DNA of 64,000 bases from Portunus trituberculatus (Eukaryota > Arthropoda > Malacostraca > Decapoda > Portunidae). A program made the position numbers and the translations under genes. Positions 47,921 through 58,740 of this stretch are shown piece after piece. The notes beneath the pieces were generated by a model that was not told the DNA's origin, ran no database searches, and saw nothing but the letters and a program-made list of their open reading frames with translations. The stretch is taken from NCBI RefSeq assembly GCF_017591435.1, contig NC_059276.1:7878776-7942775 (forward strand), given 5' to 3'. Position 1 is the first letter of the stretch. Each line of letters opens with the position of its first letter.

Positions 47921-48265
47921 TACGTATTGCTAATGAACAAACAAGTCATTAGATCCTAAATGAGGTGAATGGGAGACTTCAAACTTGTTGATTACCACGA
48001 GAGAGGGAGAGGGAGAGAGGCTGAGGGAGAGAGAGGGAGAGAGAAAGATATATTGGACACGGAAAATATTGAGACGACATCGAGTTTTGCATTCAGGAAA
48101 TTAAAAAGGAAGAAAATGGACTTCTTTCTTCCTCCTTTTCAACATTTTATTCTTGAAAGTGATATTTTGTTACGCCTCATGTAAAATTGTTGTTATTTAT
48201 TATATTACTTGTATTCGACTTCATAAATTTTGTACCTCTCGTCAATTAGGACATTTTGTATTACC

Positions 48266-48322
48266 TGCTGCTGCTGCTACTGCTACTTCCACTACTACTA
48301 CTATTACTACTACTACTACTAT
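48266..48322. repeat. (CTG)n passing into (CTA)n
   Basis: CTGCTGCTGCTACTGCTA, then ACTACTACTATTACTACT units. Confidence 0.92.
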
Positions 48323-48517
48323 CGGAAAAAATAACCCCCGTATAAAAAAATCCTTTAAATAAATCTTGGCGGAAAAAGGAAAAGAAAAACGGAAACGAGA
48401 AATTTGAAAAGAAAACGGAGGTATTAATTAGGAGTGACTAAGCTATTCTATTGGACATATCTCTGAATAATCATATAGGGAGAAAATAATTGCCTTACAA
48501 GACCCTGGTGGCATACT

Positions 48518-48692
48518 CCTCCTCCTCTTCCTACTCCTCCTACTCCTCCTCCTCCTCCTCCACTTCCTCTTCTTCCTCCTTCTGAGTGAGTGATGGAGAG
48601 AGCAAGGAAATTAGACCGAAAAATAGTACCTCATAAAAAGAGAGAGGAGGAGGAGGAGGAGGAGGAGGAGGAGGAGGAGGAGGAGGAGGAAG
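48518..48692. repeat. (CCT)n and (GGA)n facing arrays
   Basis: CCT-rich 48518-48578 and GGA 48645-48692 are inverted relative to each other across about 67 bp. Confidence 0.9.
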
Positions 48693-48761
48693 GGGAAGAA
48701 AGGATGGCCATAGGGAATGAGGAAAAGAAGGGATAGTAATGGGAAGAATGGATAGAATGTA

Positions 48762-48764
<3 letters not shown>

Positions 48765-48851
<87 letters not shown>
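48765..48851. repeat. (AG)n microsatellite
   Basis: Uninterrupted AG dinucleotides. Confidence 0.98.
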
Positions 48852-48854
<3 letters not shown>

Positions 48855-48885
48855 ATTAACTATGTAGTCTTCAACATAATACACC

Positions 48886-48886
<1 letters not shown>

Positions 48887-48957
<71 letters not shown>
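48887..48957. repeat. (AC)n microsatellite
   Basis: Uninterrupted AC dinucleotides. Confidence 0.98.
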
Positions 48958-48959
<2 letters not shown>

Positions 48960-49246
48960 TCCCCAACACCAGGAAACAAAAACACACAAAAAGGATCAAG
49001 AGAATAACGAGAAGGAAAAAAAAACTAACAAACGCAACGCAAAGAAGGAAACTTGAAATGAATTTTAAGTTAGTGGAATAAAAGCAAGTATAAAGCTATT
49101 AAACTTAGGTGCCCTTAAAACTTAGACAATCAGGTGCAATCTAGTTCCCAGTTTGCCGCTCTGATTAGCTCGCCCTTGGTAGCTGGTCTTGTGAGATTAA
49201 TTGAAGGTTTTTGAAGTAAATTTTTGGCTCAGAAAACTCTATAGCT

Positions 49247-49610
49247 GTCTGTTTGTGTTGAGATCGCGGGATGAGGGAAGGAGGGAGCGAGAGGGAGAGA
49301 GGGAAAGAGAGAGGTAGGAGGTGGTAAGTGTGTGCATGTGTGTGTTTAAAGGTGTTACACTTTACACACGTTTCAACACCTCAAGGTAACACTTATGCAC
49401 AAAGGAACACTTATCTACACCTCTACTGGTTGTCTGTTGTGTTGAGATCGCGGGATGAGAGAAGGAGAGAGCGAGAGAGTGAGAGACAGGTAGGAGCTGG
49501 TAGGTGTGTGTGTGTGTGTGTGTGTTAAAGGTGTTACACTCTACACATATGTTTCAACACCTCAAGGTAACACTTATACACAAAGAACACTTGTCTACAC
49601 CTCTACCTTC
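49247..49610. repeat. Tandem duplication, ~185-bp unit
   Basis: GTTGAGATCGCGGGATGAG at 49257 and 49441. Both units continue with GAGCGAGAG, GGTAGGAG, TAAAGGTGTTACACT, TTTCAACACCTCAAGGTAAC and CTACACCTCTAC. Unit 2 has expanded its GTGTG segment (49504-49524). Confidence 0.95.
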
Positions 49611-49918
49611 GTCCATCACTCTAGGCAACACTCTTCTCGCCTTTCATAACCCGTTGACATTCTTAACCTCAGTCATTTTCTTACCTGTATTTCCATCTCT
49701 CCTTTATTCTCATTTTTCTTACACTTCTCCTTCTCTCTCCTACTTTTCGTATTTTAGTCTTGCCACCTATTTTTTTATCATCGTATTCCTCCCACTCTTC
49801 TATTCCTTCCTTACTACTTTCTTTCCTTCTTTCTTCTCCTTTTTTCTCTCTGTCTCTCATTTTCCCTACATATCTCTCTCCTTTCCATACTTCCTTTCTT
49901 TTGTTGCCTTCCTATTCC

Positions 49919-49923
<5 letters not shown>
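49611..49923. other. Pyrimidine-rich non-coding DNA
   Basis: TTCC/TCTC-rich sequence. The frame at 49504-50166 is compositional. Confidence 0.6.

Positions 49924-49993
<70 letters not shown>
49924..49993. repeat. (CT)n microsatellite
   Basis: Uninterrupted CT dinucleotides. Confidence 0.98.
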
Positions 49994-49995
<2 letters not shown>

Positions 49996-50846
49996 TTATC
50001 AAACTCAGTAATTTATATCCAGTCTTTCCTTTTTCTCACTCGTCATCTGAGTAATTTCCATTTTCATTTATTTTTACTATATTCTTTCAAACTCAGGACA
50101 GGTATCATGTTTCTCACGAGGATGATGGAAAAAGACACTGGAAATAATGAGGGTTTCCTTTTTTAAATAAGAAGGGAAATATTACATGGTTTTTTAAAGT
50201 ATGATTAAAAGGTGATTTCTTTCCTTAACTAAAATACGTATGCTGAAAAAAATGTTAGTTAGAAGATGGAAATATGAGAAAAAAAATAATAATAAAGCAA
50301 GAAAATACAAAATCATGAAAAAAGAAAATATAGAAAATAAAGAAACTAAGAAAAAAAACTATGAAACTAAAGAAAGACAAGTAAATAGGAAAGCAAACAG
50401 AAAAACCTCCTTTAATACCAAGAAACTACGATTTTTCCATTAATTTCACTCAAATAAGAAATAGAAAACGAAGGCCCTGTACTGACTTCATATAAATACG
50501 CTAGCGGTGAAAATTTTTACACCCTTATGTGAAGCAACTCAAAATTCGTCACGTCAGGATATTACGCCCAGCCAATTTCCATCATTTTACGGAAACCTCG
50601 TCACCGCTTCAGTCACGGAGAGACGGGAAGGGCGAGGGAAGGGAGACGAGAGAGGGGGAGTGGTGATAAGACAGAATTTAATGTTGGAGGACAGGTGAGG
50701 CAATTAGTGGAGAGAGAGAGAGAGAGAGCAGTAAGAAAGGGCCAGGAAGAGTGACAGTGATGGAAAACAGAGACGAATGACAGAGGGAAGAAGGGAACAG
50801 AAAGGTAGGAAAGGAAAGGGAAAGGGGGCTGTTCTTTCCATCCTTG
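49994..50846. other. AT-rich then purine-rich unique DNA
   Basis: A-rich 50230-50450, purine-rich 50620-50830 with a short AG run at 50711-50728. No gene is seen. Confidence 0.5.
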
Positions 50847-50904
50847 AGGTCACGCCTTGAAAATTGAGGTCACGAAAGGGAATAACTTAACGAAGGTCAG
50901 GTCA
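50847..50904 (+). promoter_or_regulatory. Four AGGTCA half-sites
   Basis: TGAGGTCACG occurs twice 20 bp apart (AGGTCA at 50847 and 50867), then GAAGGTCAGGTCACGG (50894, 50899). AAGGTCA is also the monomer form for FTZ-F1/ERR-type receptors. Motif match only. Confidence 0.28.
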
Positions 50905-51121
50905 CGGTGTCTATATGAAGCAGTGAAGGTTTATACTCAGGAAATGGTGAAAAGAAGGGAAGGGGAAACGAGAGACACAAAGCCAAGACGTCGCCATTAT
51001 GAGGTACAGCTGAGAGAGTCTTGGTGAGCAGCGCGAGTCAACACTTCAAGGCTTCACTCAAGGCTTCGAAACTCCGCCGCTCAGGAAGGTTTAATGTATC
51101 GAACACCCTGCGCTTAATGGC
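50905..51121. other. Unique DNA with CTTCAAGGCTTC words
   Basis: The CACTTCAAGGCTTCACTCAAGGCTTCG pattern at about 51041-51067 resembles the short repeat at 52594-52705. Confidence 0.4.
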
Positions 51122-52150
51122 TGTGTGATTTGAGACTTTATGCCTTAGCCTTTTGTGTTTTTATGCTTTTATTTTACGATTCCACTCGATATAAAGATTT
51201 GTATTGTAAGATTTAAGACTGTTCCTTATCCTTGTGTGTTTTTCTGCTTTTAATTTTACGTTACCACTCGATTTATATGTTTTATTGTAAGATTTAAGAC
51301 TGTTCCTTATCCTTGTGTGTTGTTATGCTTTTATTTAAGGTTTCCAGTCGATTTTGGGTTCTTAGTGTGTGATCTGAGACTTTGTTCCTTCTCATTTTCT
51401 GGTTTTGTACTTTTATTTCAAGTTTTAATATATACGTTTTAAGTGTGGGATTTCTTTACCCTTTTGTGTTTTTATGCCTTTATTTTACGTTTCCACTCGA
51501 TTTACTGGTTTTATTGTAAGATGTAAGACTTATCCTATTTTTGTTTTCATACGTTTATTTTACGTTTCCAGTCGATTTAATGGTATTTTTGTAAGATTTG
51601 AAACTGTTCTTTACCGTTTTGTGTTTTTATGGGTTTATTTTTACGTTTCCAGTCAATTTTGGTTTTTAAGGTGTGATCTGAGACTTTGTTCCTTCTCGTT
51701 TTCTGTTTTTATACTTTTATTTCAGGTTTCTAATCAATATATATATTCTAAGTGTGTGATTTGAGACTGTTCATTATCGTTTTATGTTTCTAAGCTTTTA
51801 TTTCAAGTTTCCAAGCCATTTTGGTGTTTTTGGAGAATCTATCCTTTATCTTTTTGTGTTCTCATGCTTTTATTTCAGGTTTCTACTCCAGTTGTAGGGT
51901 TTTAGTGTGTGATTTGACAATATTCCTTATCGTTTTATGTTTTTAAGCTTTTATTTCAGGTTTCCACTCGATTTAGACGTTTTTAGAGTGAGATTTGAGA
52001 TTTTATTTCTTATCTCCATGTTGTTATGCTTTTATTTCAGGTTTCCAATCGATTTGTAAGTATTTAAACTGTGATTTGAATTTGTTCCTTATCGTTTTGT
52101 GTTTTTATGTTTCTATATAAGATTTCCACTCAATTCTTAGGTCCTTCGAG
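51122..52150. repeat. Minisatellite, ~78-bp period, about 13 units
   Basis: Each unit reads roughly GTGATTTGAGACT, TTCCTTATCGTTTTGTG, TTTTTATGCTTTTATTTCAG, GTTTCCACTCGATTT. The CACTCGATT-type anchors recur about every 78-79 bp from 51187 to 52130. Units differ by substitutions, so the array is old. The frame at 51474-51764 is this repeat. Confidence 0.95.
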
Positions 52151-52593
52151 TTAAAAAGCTTTGTTATTTTGTCATTTGATTTTAACGAGGTCTAAGAATC
52201 AAAGACGTTTATTTATGGTTAAAAAATTTAGCACTCGATTATCACACTTTTTGAGAATTGAAATCTCCATAACTTATCACTCGAATGTAAATTTTAAGGT
52301 GAAAATTCAATGTTAAAAGTTTGTGTTTTGAGAGTTGAATTTGCAGTTATTTGAAGTCAAAACTTGATTGTTTAAGGCTTGAAAACACTTGTAATCAAAA
52401 TCCAACGTATTAATTAGCTCTGAAACATTAAAAACTAAGGATTTGAAACCCCAAATATTCCGTATTGCAAAATTTCCAACAGTCTAGCTTTCAAAAATTC
52501 CAAATTCCGACGCTACCCTCAAAAATTCCGGACCTAAAACCTTTAAAAAAATACACCCTCGGTCTCGCAGCACCAAAGGTTTCGATGTTTTGA
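52151..52593. other. AT-rich unique DNA
   Basis: Loose AAAATTC and TTGAAA repetition; no gene. Confidence 0.4.
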
Positions 52594-52705
52594 TCAATAA
52601 CACCTCCAAGCCTTCAGTCAAAGCTCCGAAGCCTCATTATTCACGACTCCCAGGCCTCACTCACGGCTTCGAGGCCCCGTAACTCCCGGCTCCGAGGCTC
52701 TACAA
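52594..52705. repeat. Short minisatellite, ~22-24-bp CTCCGAGGCCTCACTCACGG units
   Basis: Five degenerate units (CTCCAAGCCTTCAGTCAAAG, CTCCGAAGCCTCATTATTCA, CTCCCAGGCCTCACTCACGG and so on). Confidence 0.75.
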
Positions 52706-52858
52706 TGCCTGGGAGTGAGTGGCTGGAGCGAGGCATCAGGGGCTGAGCGGAAGGGGAAGGGAGGAGGAAGAGGAAGGGGTGAAGGGAAAGGGGGAAGAGG
52801 AAGGGGGAAGAGAAGGGAGGAGAAAAATGGGAGGAGTAGAGGAAGGGGAGGAATGAGG

Positions 52859-52862
<4 letters not shown>
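52706..52862. other. Purine-rich GGGGAAGAGG tract
   Basis: Imperfect GGAAGGGG/GGGGAAG words. Confidence 0.6.

Positions 52863-52932
<70 letters not shown>
52863..52932. repeat. (AG)n microsatellite
   Basis: Uninterrupted AG dinucleotides. Confidence 0.98.
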
Positions 52933-52934
<2 letters not shown>

Positions 52935-53004
52935 ATATCGTAAACATGACGTGAAAATATGTGGAGTTCAGAGTCAGTAATAAAGGAAATAATGGCCACC
53001 GTCC

Positions 53005-53007
<3 letters not shown>

Positions 53008-53070
<63 letters not shown>
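53008..53070. repeat. (GA)n microsatellite
   Basis: Uninterrupted. A purine-rich flank follows to 53340. Confidence 0.98.
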
Positions 53071-53073
<3 letters not shown>

Positions 53074-53340
53074 CGAGGTAGAAAATTAAGATAAGAAATA
53101 CGGGCTAGAAAGAATATGAGAAGGAAACAGAAAGAAGGTGGAGGAGAGAGAGAAGACGGGAAGGAAAGGAATAAGGGAGGGAAGGAAAGACGATGGAAGG
53201 AAACTTGGAGGAGAAGAAAAAATACGGAGAGAAACTCGTGTGGCTGGAAAATTAGAGCGAGGAGCGATGGGCGGCTGGGAAATTGAGAGGGAAAAAGGAT
53301 GAAGAGAGAAAAAAAAAAGAAAGGAAAAAATGGTAAAAAT

Positions 53341-53639
53341 ATGAAGCAACAATAGCTATGCCAAATTTTTCCTCAATTAGTGATTTGAATATGTATGGTT
53401 CGTAAAATTTTGTCTTATTGCATTGTTATTTTTTACGTATTGTCTATAAGAAGTAAATGCAAAGTATACAAAAAATGTTAACAAGAAATAACTCAATCTT
53501 TAAACATCAAAATTAACTACATCTATTTTTATTTTTGTTTCTTATTTTTCTTTATGTTTTTTTCGAGGTGGTGTGTTTTTCCTTCGAACCAAAACAATAA
53601 CTATCATCATCAGCTGTAAATTTCCTTTATGCTTCTTTT
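53341..53639. other. AT-rich unique DNA
   Basis: No gene or repeat is recognised. Confidence 0.4.
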
Positions 53640-54040
53640 CTATTCACATTCTTATATCAGGTAAGCTTATTTTCTGCGTCTCACCTTTTTTATTACTTTT
53701 TTTTCTATCATTCCATTAAACCTTTGTCATTATCTCCCTGCATAACTCTTCTTGGTAAATTTCTTTCGTATATTTTTTTCTATTTACATTTCTATGGTCA
53801 CCTGTCTTTATTTTCTGTATCTCACCTGTCTTCTTACTTTTTTTTCTATCATTTCATTAAATCCTCGTCATTATCTTCTCCGCATAACTCTTCTTGGTAA
53901 ATTTCTTTCATACATCTTATCTATTCACATATCTATGATCACGTGTCTTTATTTCCTGTATCTCACCTTTCTCCATACTTTCTTCTATCATTCCATTAAA
54001 CCCTTGTCATTATCTATCCAGCAAAACTCTCCTTAGTATT
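53640..54040. repeat. Minisatellite, ~145-bp period, three units
   Basis: CTATCATTYCATTAAA at 53705, 53846 and 53995. Each unit carries GCATAACTCTTCTTGGTAAA, CTATTYACATWTCTATG and CTGTATCTCACC. Confidence 0.92.
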
Positions 54041-54722
54041 ATTTTTCCCTACTAATAGATTTCCATTAATCTTTCTTAATATATCGCTCCTCGTACCTCA
54101 TCACCTCGCCTAATTTTATTTCCACATTACCTGCAGGTCACAATGAGGCTCCTTTTTTTAGCTTAATTTTCAGGTTTCGCGTCCCATACAGTGCAAAGAC
54201 TAATTTTCTCCTCTTAACTTATATTTCTGACATTTTTCTGATATTATTCGAGTTTACTTCTTTATAATTTACTTGTTTTCGTATTTTTAAAGTTATTAAT
54301 CCTCATTTTTTTTTTTTTTCGTTTTAAAAATCACGTGTTCTTTTCCTCTGATATTTTAGTGGGTTTTTTTTAAATTGCACGTGTCCTTCGTCTTTTACTT
54401 TCATTCTCCTTCCTTTTCTGAAATCCTAAAATAATTCTTTCACAATTTCCTCCACCAAGAAAATCGCGACTTATTTTTTCCCTTTTACTCATTTATTATT
54501 CTTTTTTTTTATCTTACATTACATAAATTTATCAAAACTTCCCTCAATATCATTTTTTATGTACCTGAAACTCCAAAATCATTCCCTTTTAAATCATTTC
54601 CTTCTTAAGAAAAAAAAAAACATTACCTTTAACTATATTTTCTCTAGTCACTTTCATTTCCATCCAATTATTCATATTTCCTTTCACCAAACTGCATTTT
54701 TTTTCACCATTCAAATTACTGG
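54041..54722. other. T-rich unique DNA
   Basis: Several T and A runs of 8-13; no gene. Confidence 0.4.
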
Positions 54723-54830
54723 AGGTCAAAAAAGGGTTCACGAAGGGTCAATCTAGAGGTCAAGAATGCTACGAGAGGTCATGGGAGGTTAGCAGAGGTC
54801 AGCAGGTCAACAGGGGGTCATCATGGGTCG
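54723..54830 (+). promoter_or_regulatory. Dense same-strand AGGTCA half-site array (about ten in 108 bp)
   Basis: AGGTCA at 54723, 54757, 54776, 54796 and 54804. Close variants are GGTTCA 54735, GGGTCA 54745, AGGTTA 54786, GGGTCA 54815 and GGGTCG 54825. All lie on the + strand, and the pair 54796/54804 is a DR2. This suggests a nuclear-receptor response region or a decayed short tandem repeat; sequence alone cannot decide. Confidence 0.4.
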
Positions 54831-55170
54831 TCTAGATTCACACAATGCATTCTGGGTAAAGCTGGCAATACTTAATCAGACTGTATGTGACAAAAGAACA
54901 TGAATAAGACAAGGAAGGGAAGAGATTAGATCAATAAAACAGGAAGAAGCGTATGAAGAGAGTGAGAAGTAAACAGCACTTGAAATTGATAAGGAAGAGG
55001 ACAAATAAAAGGAAAATAAAAGATGAAATGGAAAAAGGAAGAAAATATGATGATAAAATGACGAATAAATTTAACAAGAAGGGACAATGAAAAGGAAAAG
55101 ATAAAAAAAAAAAGGAGAAAAAGGAGGACAAACAATGCGAAGGAAAGAGAATAAATTAAAATATAAAGAG
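54831..55170. other. Purine-rich DNA
   Basis: GAAAAGG/GGAAAA words; no gene. Confidence 0.5.
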
Positions 55171-55241
55171 GAGGAGAAGGAAGAGGAGGAGGAGGAGGAG
55201 GAGGAGGAGGAGGAGGAGGAGGAGGAGGAGGAGGAGGAGGA
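55171..55241. repeat. (GGA)n microsatellite
   Basis: About 20 GGA units after a GAAGGAAGA lead-in. Confidence 0.97.
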
Positions 55242-55399
55242 CAGCTGTTAAGGTAATAAGGACATCCTCCCGCTTGGGCCTCAAGACGACCACTCATTTG
55301 AATATTTTTCTCGCGTGCCAATCTCAACTAATCGAATCCAGCACTTAGGGTTACTCTCCTCTTACCCCACCTGCCTCACACACCGCCCTGCCTCACACA

Positions 55400-55870
55400 C
55401 TTGTCCTGCCTCACACTCTGCCTTCCCTCTTGCCCTCGTTCTTAGCCTTGCCTCAAATTACTCCCTTGTCCTCTTACTTTCTCTTCCTCACTCTTTTTCC
55501 TCGCTTCACACGTTCACCTTTTCTCTTGTTTTACTTTCCTCACTGTTGTCTCCCTCCTCTCCCTCAAATTACTCTCTTTCTCTCTCTGTTCTTATTTTTC
55601 CTCTCCCTCAATCTCCTCCTGCCTCAAACGTCTACCCTCTCTCTTGTTTTGCCTACCTTACACTGCTTCCTCCCTCATCTCCCTTAAATTATTCTCTCTC
55701 CCTGCTCTTACTTTCCTCCCTCACTCGTCCTGCCTCAAACATCCACCCTCCCTCTTGTTTTGTCTACCTTACACTGCTACCTTCCTCTTCTGCCTCCATT
55801 ACCTTATACTTGCCCTTTTTCGTACCTCTCTTACCTCCACCTTTCACTTTCGCCCTCCCTCACTGCACTG
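55400..55870. repeat. Pyrimidine-rich minisatellite, ~111-120-bp period, four units
   Basis: CCTCAAATTACTC anchors at 55451, 55562 and 55682. CTTGTTTTGYCTACCTTACA at 55643 and 55755. Units share CTGCCTCAAACRTCYACCCT. The frames 55315-55884 and 55430-55687 are this repeat. Confidence 0.88.
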
Positions 55871-56163
55871 ATAAGCTATCATAACACACCTACTATAAAC
55901 TACACACCTTTCTTGATGTCCCTTTAACTTAATACTGCCTTGCCTTTTGCCCAATCTCTCCCTCTCTCTTCCTCTCCCTCTTACTTCTTGCCTACTAATC
56001 TGCCGCTTTGCCTTTCCCTCTCACTCCGGTTAGCCATGCTTTGTTCTCTGTCTTCTGCCTCGCTGTGTATTTTTGTCTATTTTTGAAAGTATTAAAGATT
56101 TTGTGTTTTTGTTTTTATTTTAGTATCGGTTTTGTATTTCGGGCGCAATAATTATGGTAATGA

Positions 56164-56164
<1 letters not shown>
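55871..56164. other. Unique DNA
   Basis: Pyrimidine-rich, then mixed; no gene. Confidence 0.4.
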
Positions 56165-56194
<30 letters not shown>

Positions 56195-56385
56195 AAGAAG
56201 AAGAAGAAGAAGAAGAAGAAGAAGAATGATAAGGAGAAAAAGAAGAAGAAGAAGAAGTAGAAAAAGAAGAAGAAGAAGAAGAAGAAGAAGAAGAAGAAGA
56301 AGAAGAAGAAGAAGAAGAAGAAGAAGAAGAAGAAGAAGAAGAAGAAGAAGAAGAAGAAGAAGAAGAAGAAGAAGAAGAAGAAGAA
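56165..56385. repeat. (GAA)n microsatellite, ~220 bp with two breaks
   Basis: GAA at 56165-56225, interrupted GAA at 56240-56258, then about 38 GAA units at 56270-56385. A further AAG/AAC-rich patch extends to about 56560. Confidence 0.97.
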
Positions 56386-56785
56386 ACGAGAAGGATATAA
56401 CAACAACAACAATACGTAAAGAAGAAGAAGAAGAAGAAGAAGAAGGAAGAAGAAACAAGGAGGAAACAACAACAGGAAAAGCACATAAAGAAGAAGAGAA
56501 AGAAGCATAAAAAAGAGTAGAAAGAAGAAAAGGAAGCACAAAACAAGAAGAAAAATAAGGAAACGAAACACGAGGAAAAACTCAGAAACGAAGCCACGAA
56601 ACACGAGAGAGACGGAAAAAAACACCGCGTAGTTTGTGAAATGACTAATGAACAGAGAATTAATTAATGGTCACCTCGCTAATGAACATCTGAAACGACC
56701 AGGGAGGGAAGAAAAAAAGTACTCAAAAAATAGTGATTTGGACACCTCAATGATGGAGAGAAGGGCTTAGTGAATACAAGAGAAG

Positions 56786-56816
<31 letters not shown>

Positions 56817-56856
56817 AGGGGTGTGGTGGTGGTGGTGGTGATGGTGGTGGTGGTAG
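56786..56856. repeat. (GAT)n then (GGT)n
   Basis: About nine GAT units to 56815, then GGT units with one GAT. Confidence 0.95.
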
Positions 56857-57165
56857 GAATGGTAATAATGATAATGACAGCAATGTATCACTAAACAAAT
56901 ACAGCTTATCATTAACGTAATTAGATCTACTTTAATTGCATATTAGTGTATTTTCAGTGTATGTTACTGTATCTTTTCTTATTTTAGCTGTATATTGAGT
57001 ATCATTTTTAGTTAATCTTCACGTAAACCTCGTATTTTGAAAGTATCTTCAGGCATATAATTTCTTTTAAACCATTTCATCTTTTTTCATTGAATTTCGT
57101 TTACATTTCGTCCTTTATCTTTTTTTTTATTATTTTAAGTATTTTGTGTCCATTTTGAGTGCATC
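56857..57165. other. AT-rich unique DNA
   Basis: No gene or repeat is recognised. Confidence 0.4.
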
Positions 57166-57380
57166 TTAACCCCTTCAGTAGTAGAATGCATTCTTACCAT
57201 GAGTTTTGGGTATCATTAGACAATTTTATTTATGTTAAGAGAGGTCTCTATATAGGCTAGAAAATTAATGGCCACAGTCTTCACTATTTTAATCCTCCCA
57301 TAAGTTTCTGAGGCTTTGTGAAATCACCAAATAATAAGCAGAATAGATATAAAAACGCGTCCTGGTAATGAAGGGGTTAA
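57166..57380 (+). mobile_element. TTAA-MITE (family 1), well-preserved copy
   Basis: Ends TTAACCCCTTCAGTAGTAG and CTGGTAATGAAGGGGTTAA, both with TTAA. The interior holds ATGCATTCTTACCATGAG, TTAATGGCCACAGTCTTCAC and AAATCACCAAATAATAAGCA. 215 bp. Confidence 0.88.
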
Positions 57381-57414
57381 GAGCACATTAACTTTCACCT
57401 TCACCTTCGTATAT

Positions 57415-57651
57415 ATTAAAAGCACCAGGTGAAGAGCAACACCTGGCCCGTATCTACAGGTTGCGTGCGCCGTCCTCGTCACTCTTAGGTTCCCGGAGCG
57501 CATATTGCAAGGGAGGAAATAGACGCGTGGCTCCTCCCTTGTTATCTTAAGCTTATCCAGTTCTTTACGCGGCTCGGGAATCATACCTCTGCCCTGCGTT
57601 CTTGTCAGTCTATAAGCATCCGTGTTACAGCCCCATCACTCCGCCACCCCT
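57415..57651 (-). mobile_element. Second tRNA-like SINE, minus strand
   Basis: Read on the minus strand, an A-box-like TGGCGGAGTGATGG begins near 57646. A partial B-box GGTATGATTCC (57577-57587) lies about 45 bp downstream in a GGCAGAGG...CCCGAGCC context. A tRNA-unrelated body of about 150 bp follows toward 57415. The head differs from the 25.4-kb SINE, and the B-box has substitutions, so this is a decayed member of another family. Confidence 0.55.
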
Positions 57652-57794
57652 TGTGTTACTACCAGGTGATAATGCTGAAACTGCGACTCGCTATGCTAAC
57701 AGAGTAAACGCCAGATTATTTGGGGTTTTAAGCAGCTAAAGAGTTACTGTTTATCCTTGCTTACATGTTCTGGGTTTATCATTCACTCGGTTTC

Positions 57795-57983
57795 TTAACC
57801 CCATTTTACCTTGAGATTTGTGTACGATTAGACCATTTTATTGACATTAGGAAGGATCTATGGAGGTCAGAAGATTAATGACCACAGTTTTCACTATTTT
57901 AATCCCTACATAAGTTTCTGAAGCTCTACAAAAGTACCAGAAAGTAACCAGAATGAATATGGAAACGCGTCATAGTATTGAAG
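57795..57983 (+). mobile_element. TTAA-MITE (family 1), right end decayed
   Basis: Starts TTAACCCCATTTTACC. The interior holds ATTAGACCATTTTATTGACA, GGAGGTCAGAAGATTAATGA and AATATGGAAACGCGTCATAG. The right inverted end is degraded (TATTGAAG). Confidence 0.82.
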
Positions 57984-58115
57984 TATGTGTTTGTACAGTT
58001 AGGGTCAAAAGTCTAGTGACATGCTTTACTCGTTTTATAGAATCTTTAGTGGTTTCCCAAACTTTATTCTAACCTGATGACTGACCTCATAAAGATCTTG
58101 GCAAATGGCAGATTA
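57984..58115. other. Unique DNA between MITE copies
   Basis: Nothing recognised. Confidence 0.4.
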
Positions 58116-58328
58116 GTAACTCCTTCAGTACTGAGATGCATTTTTACCATGAGTTTTGAGTATAATTGGATGATTTTATTTATATTAGAAAGGGTTTATG
58201 GAGGTCAGAAGATTAATGGCCAGAGTCTTCACTATTTCAATCCCTACATAAGTATCTGAAACTGTATGAAATCACCAAATAGTAAGCAGAATAAATATGA
58301 ATACGAGTCATGGTGCTGAAAAGGTTAA
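58116..58328 (+). mobile_element. TTAA-MITE (family 1)
   Basis: GTAACTCCTTCAGTACTGAG at the left and CATGGTGCTGAAAAGGTTAA at the right. The interior has ATGCATTTTTACCATGAGTT, TTAATGGCCAGAGTCTTCAC and AAATCACCAAATAGTAAGCA. Confidence 0.86.
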
Positions 58329-58699
58329 CATATCAAGACTTCAAATTGAAAGAGAAGGTAAAATAGTGTGGAGGTGATTGCAGCAGGCACTTGGCTTGTA
58401 ATGATGAGTGTGCCGGTGATAGCGTGCCACCTGTCCTGAATGATCACCATGCGAGCAAGAGAAATATATAAACTTTTACATGAAGTATTGAGGAAGAAAT
58501 CACAACTTGCTGTTCTCATTCGCTCTATTTGTGCTGCGACTCCATTTAAATCTCACATTTCACTTCCTACATTGAATTTTGTTTATATATATCGTCTTTC
58601 ATGCTTCATTTTTTTCTTTTTATTGTTCAGTGTATGTTGTGTAGGGTAGAAAGAAATACAAATTGATATCTAGACTTTAAAGCTAATGAGAACTCTTAT
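58329..58699. other. Unique DNA
   Basis: Overlapping frames at 58325-58519 (minus) and 58440-58649 (plus) have no recognisable domain. Confidence 0.35.
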
Positions 58700-58740
58700 C
58701 TTTGTTAGTCTGTAAATATTCGTGTTACAACTCCATCAAT
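58700..58740 (-). mobile_element. Fragment of the 57.6-kb SINE head
   Basis: TTGTTAGTCTGTAAATATTC and CGTGTTACAACTCCATCA align with TTGTCAGTCTATAAGCATCC and CGTGTTACAGCCCCATCA at 57602-57638. Only about 40 bp is alignable. Confidence 0.5.

Noticed and set aside
51122..52150. Regularly spaced repeats resembling a CRISPR array
   Set aside because: Units are contiguous and diverge throughout, without conserved repeats separated by unique spacers; the setting is eukaryotic with no cas genes.
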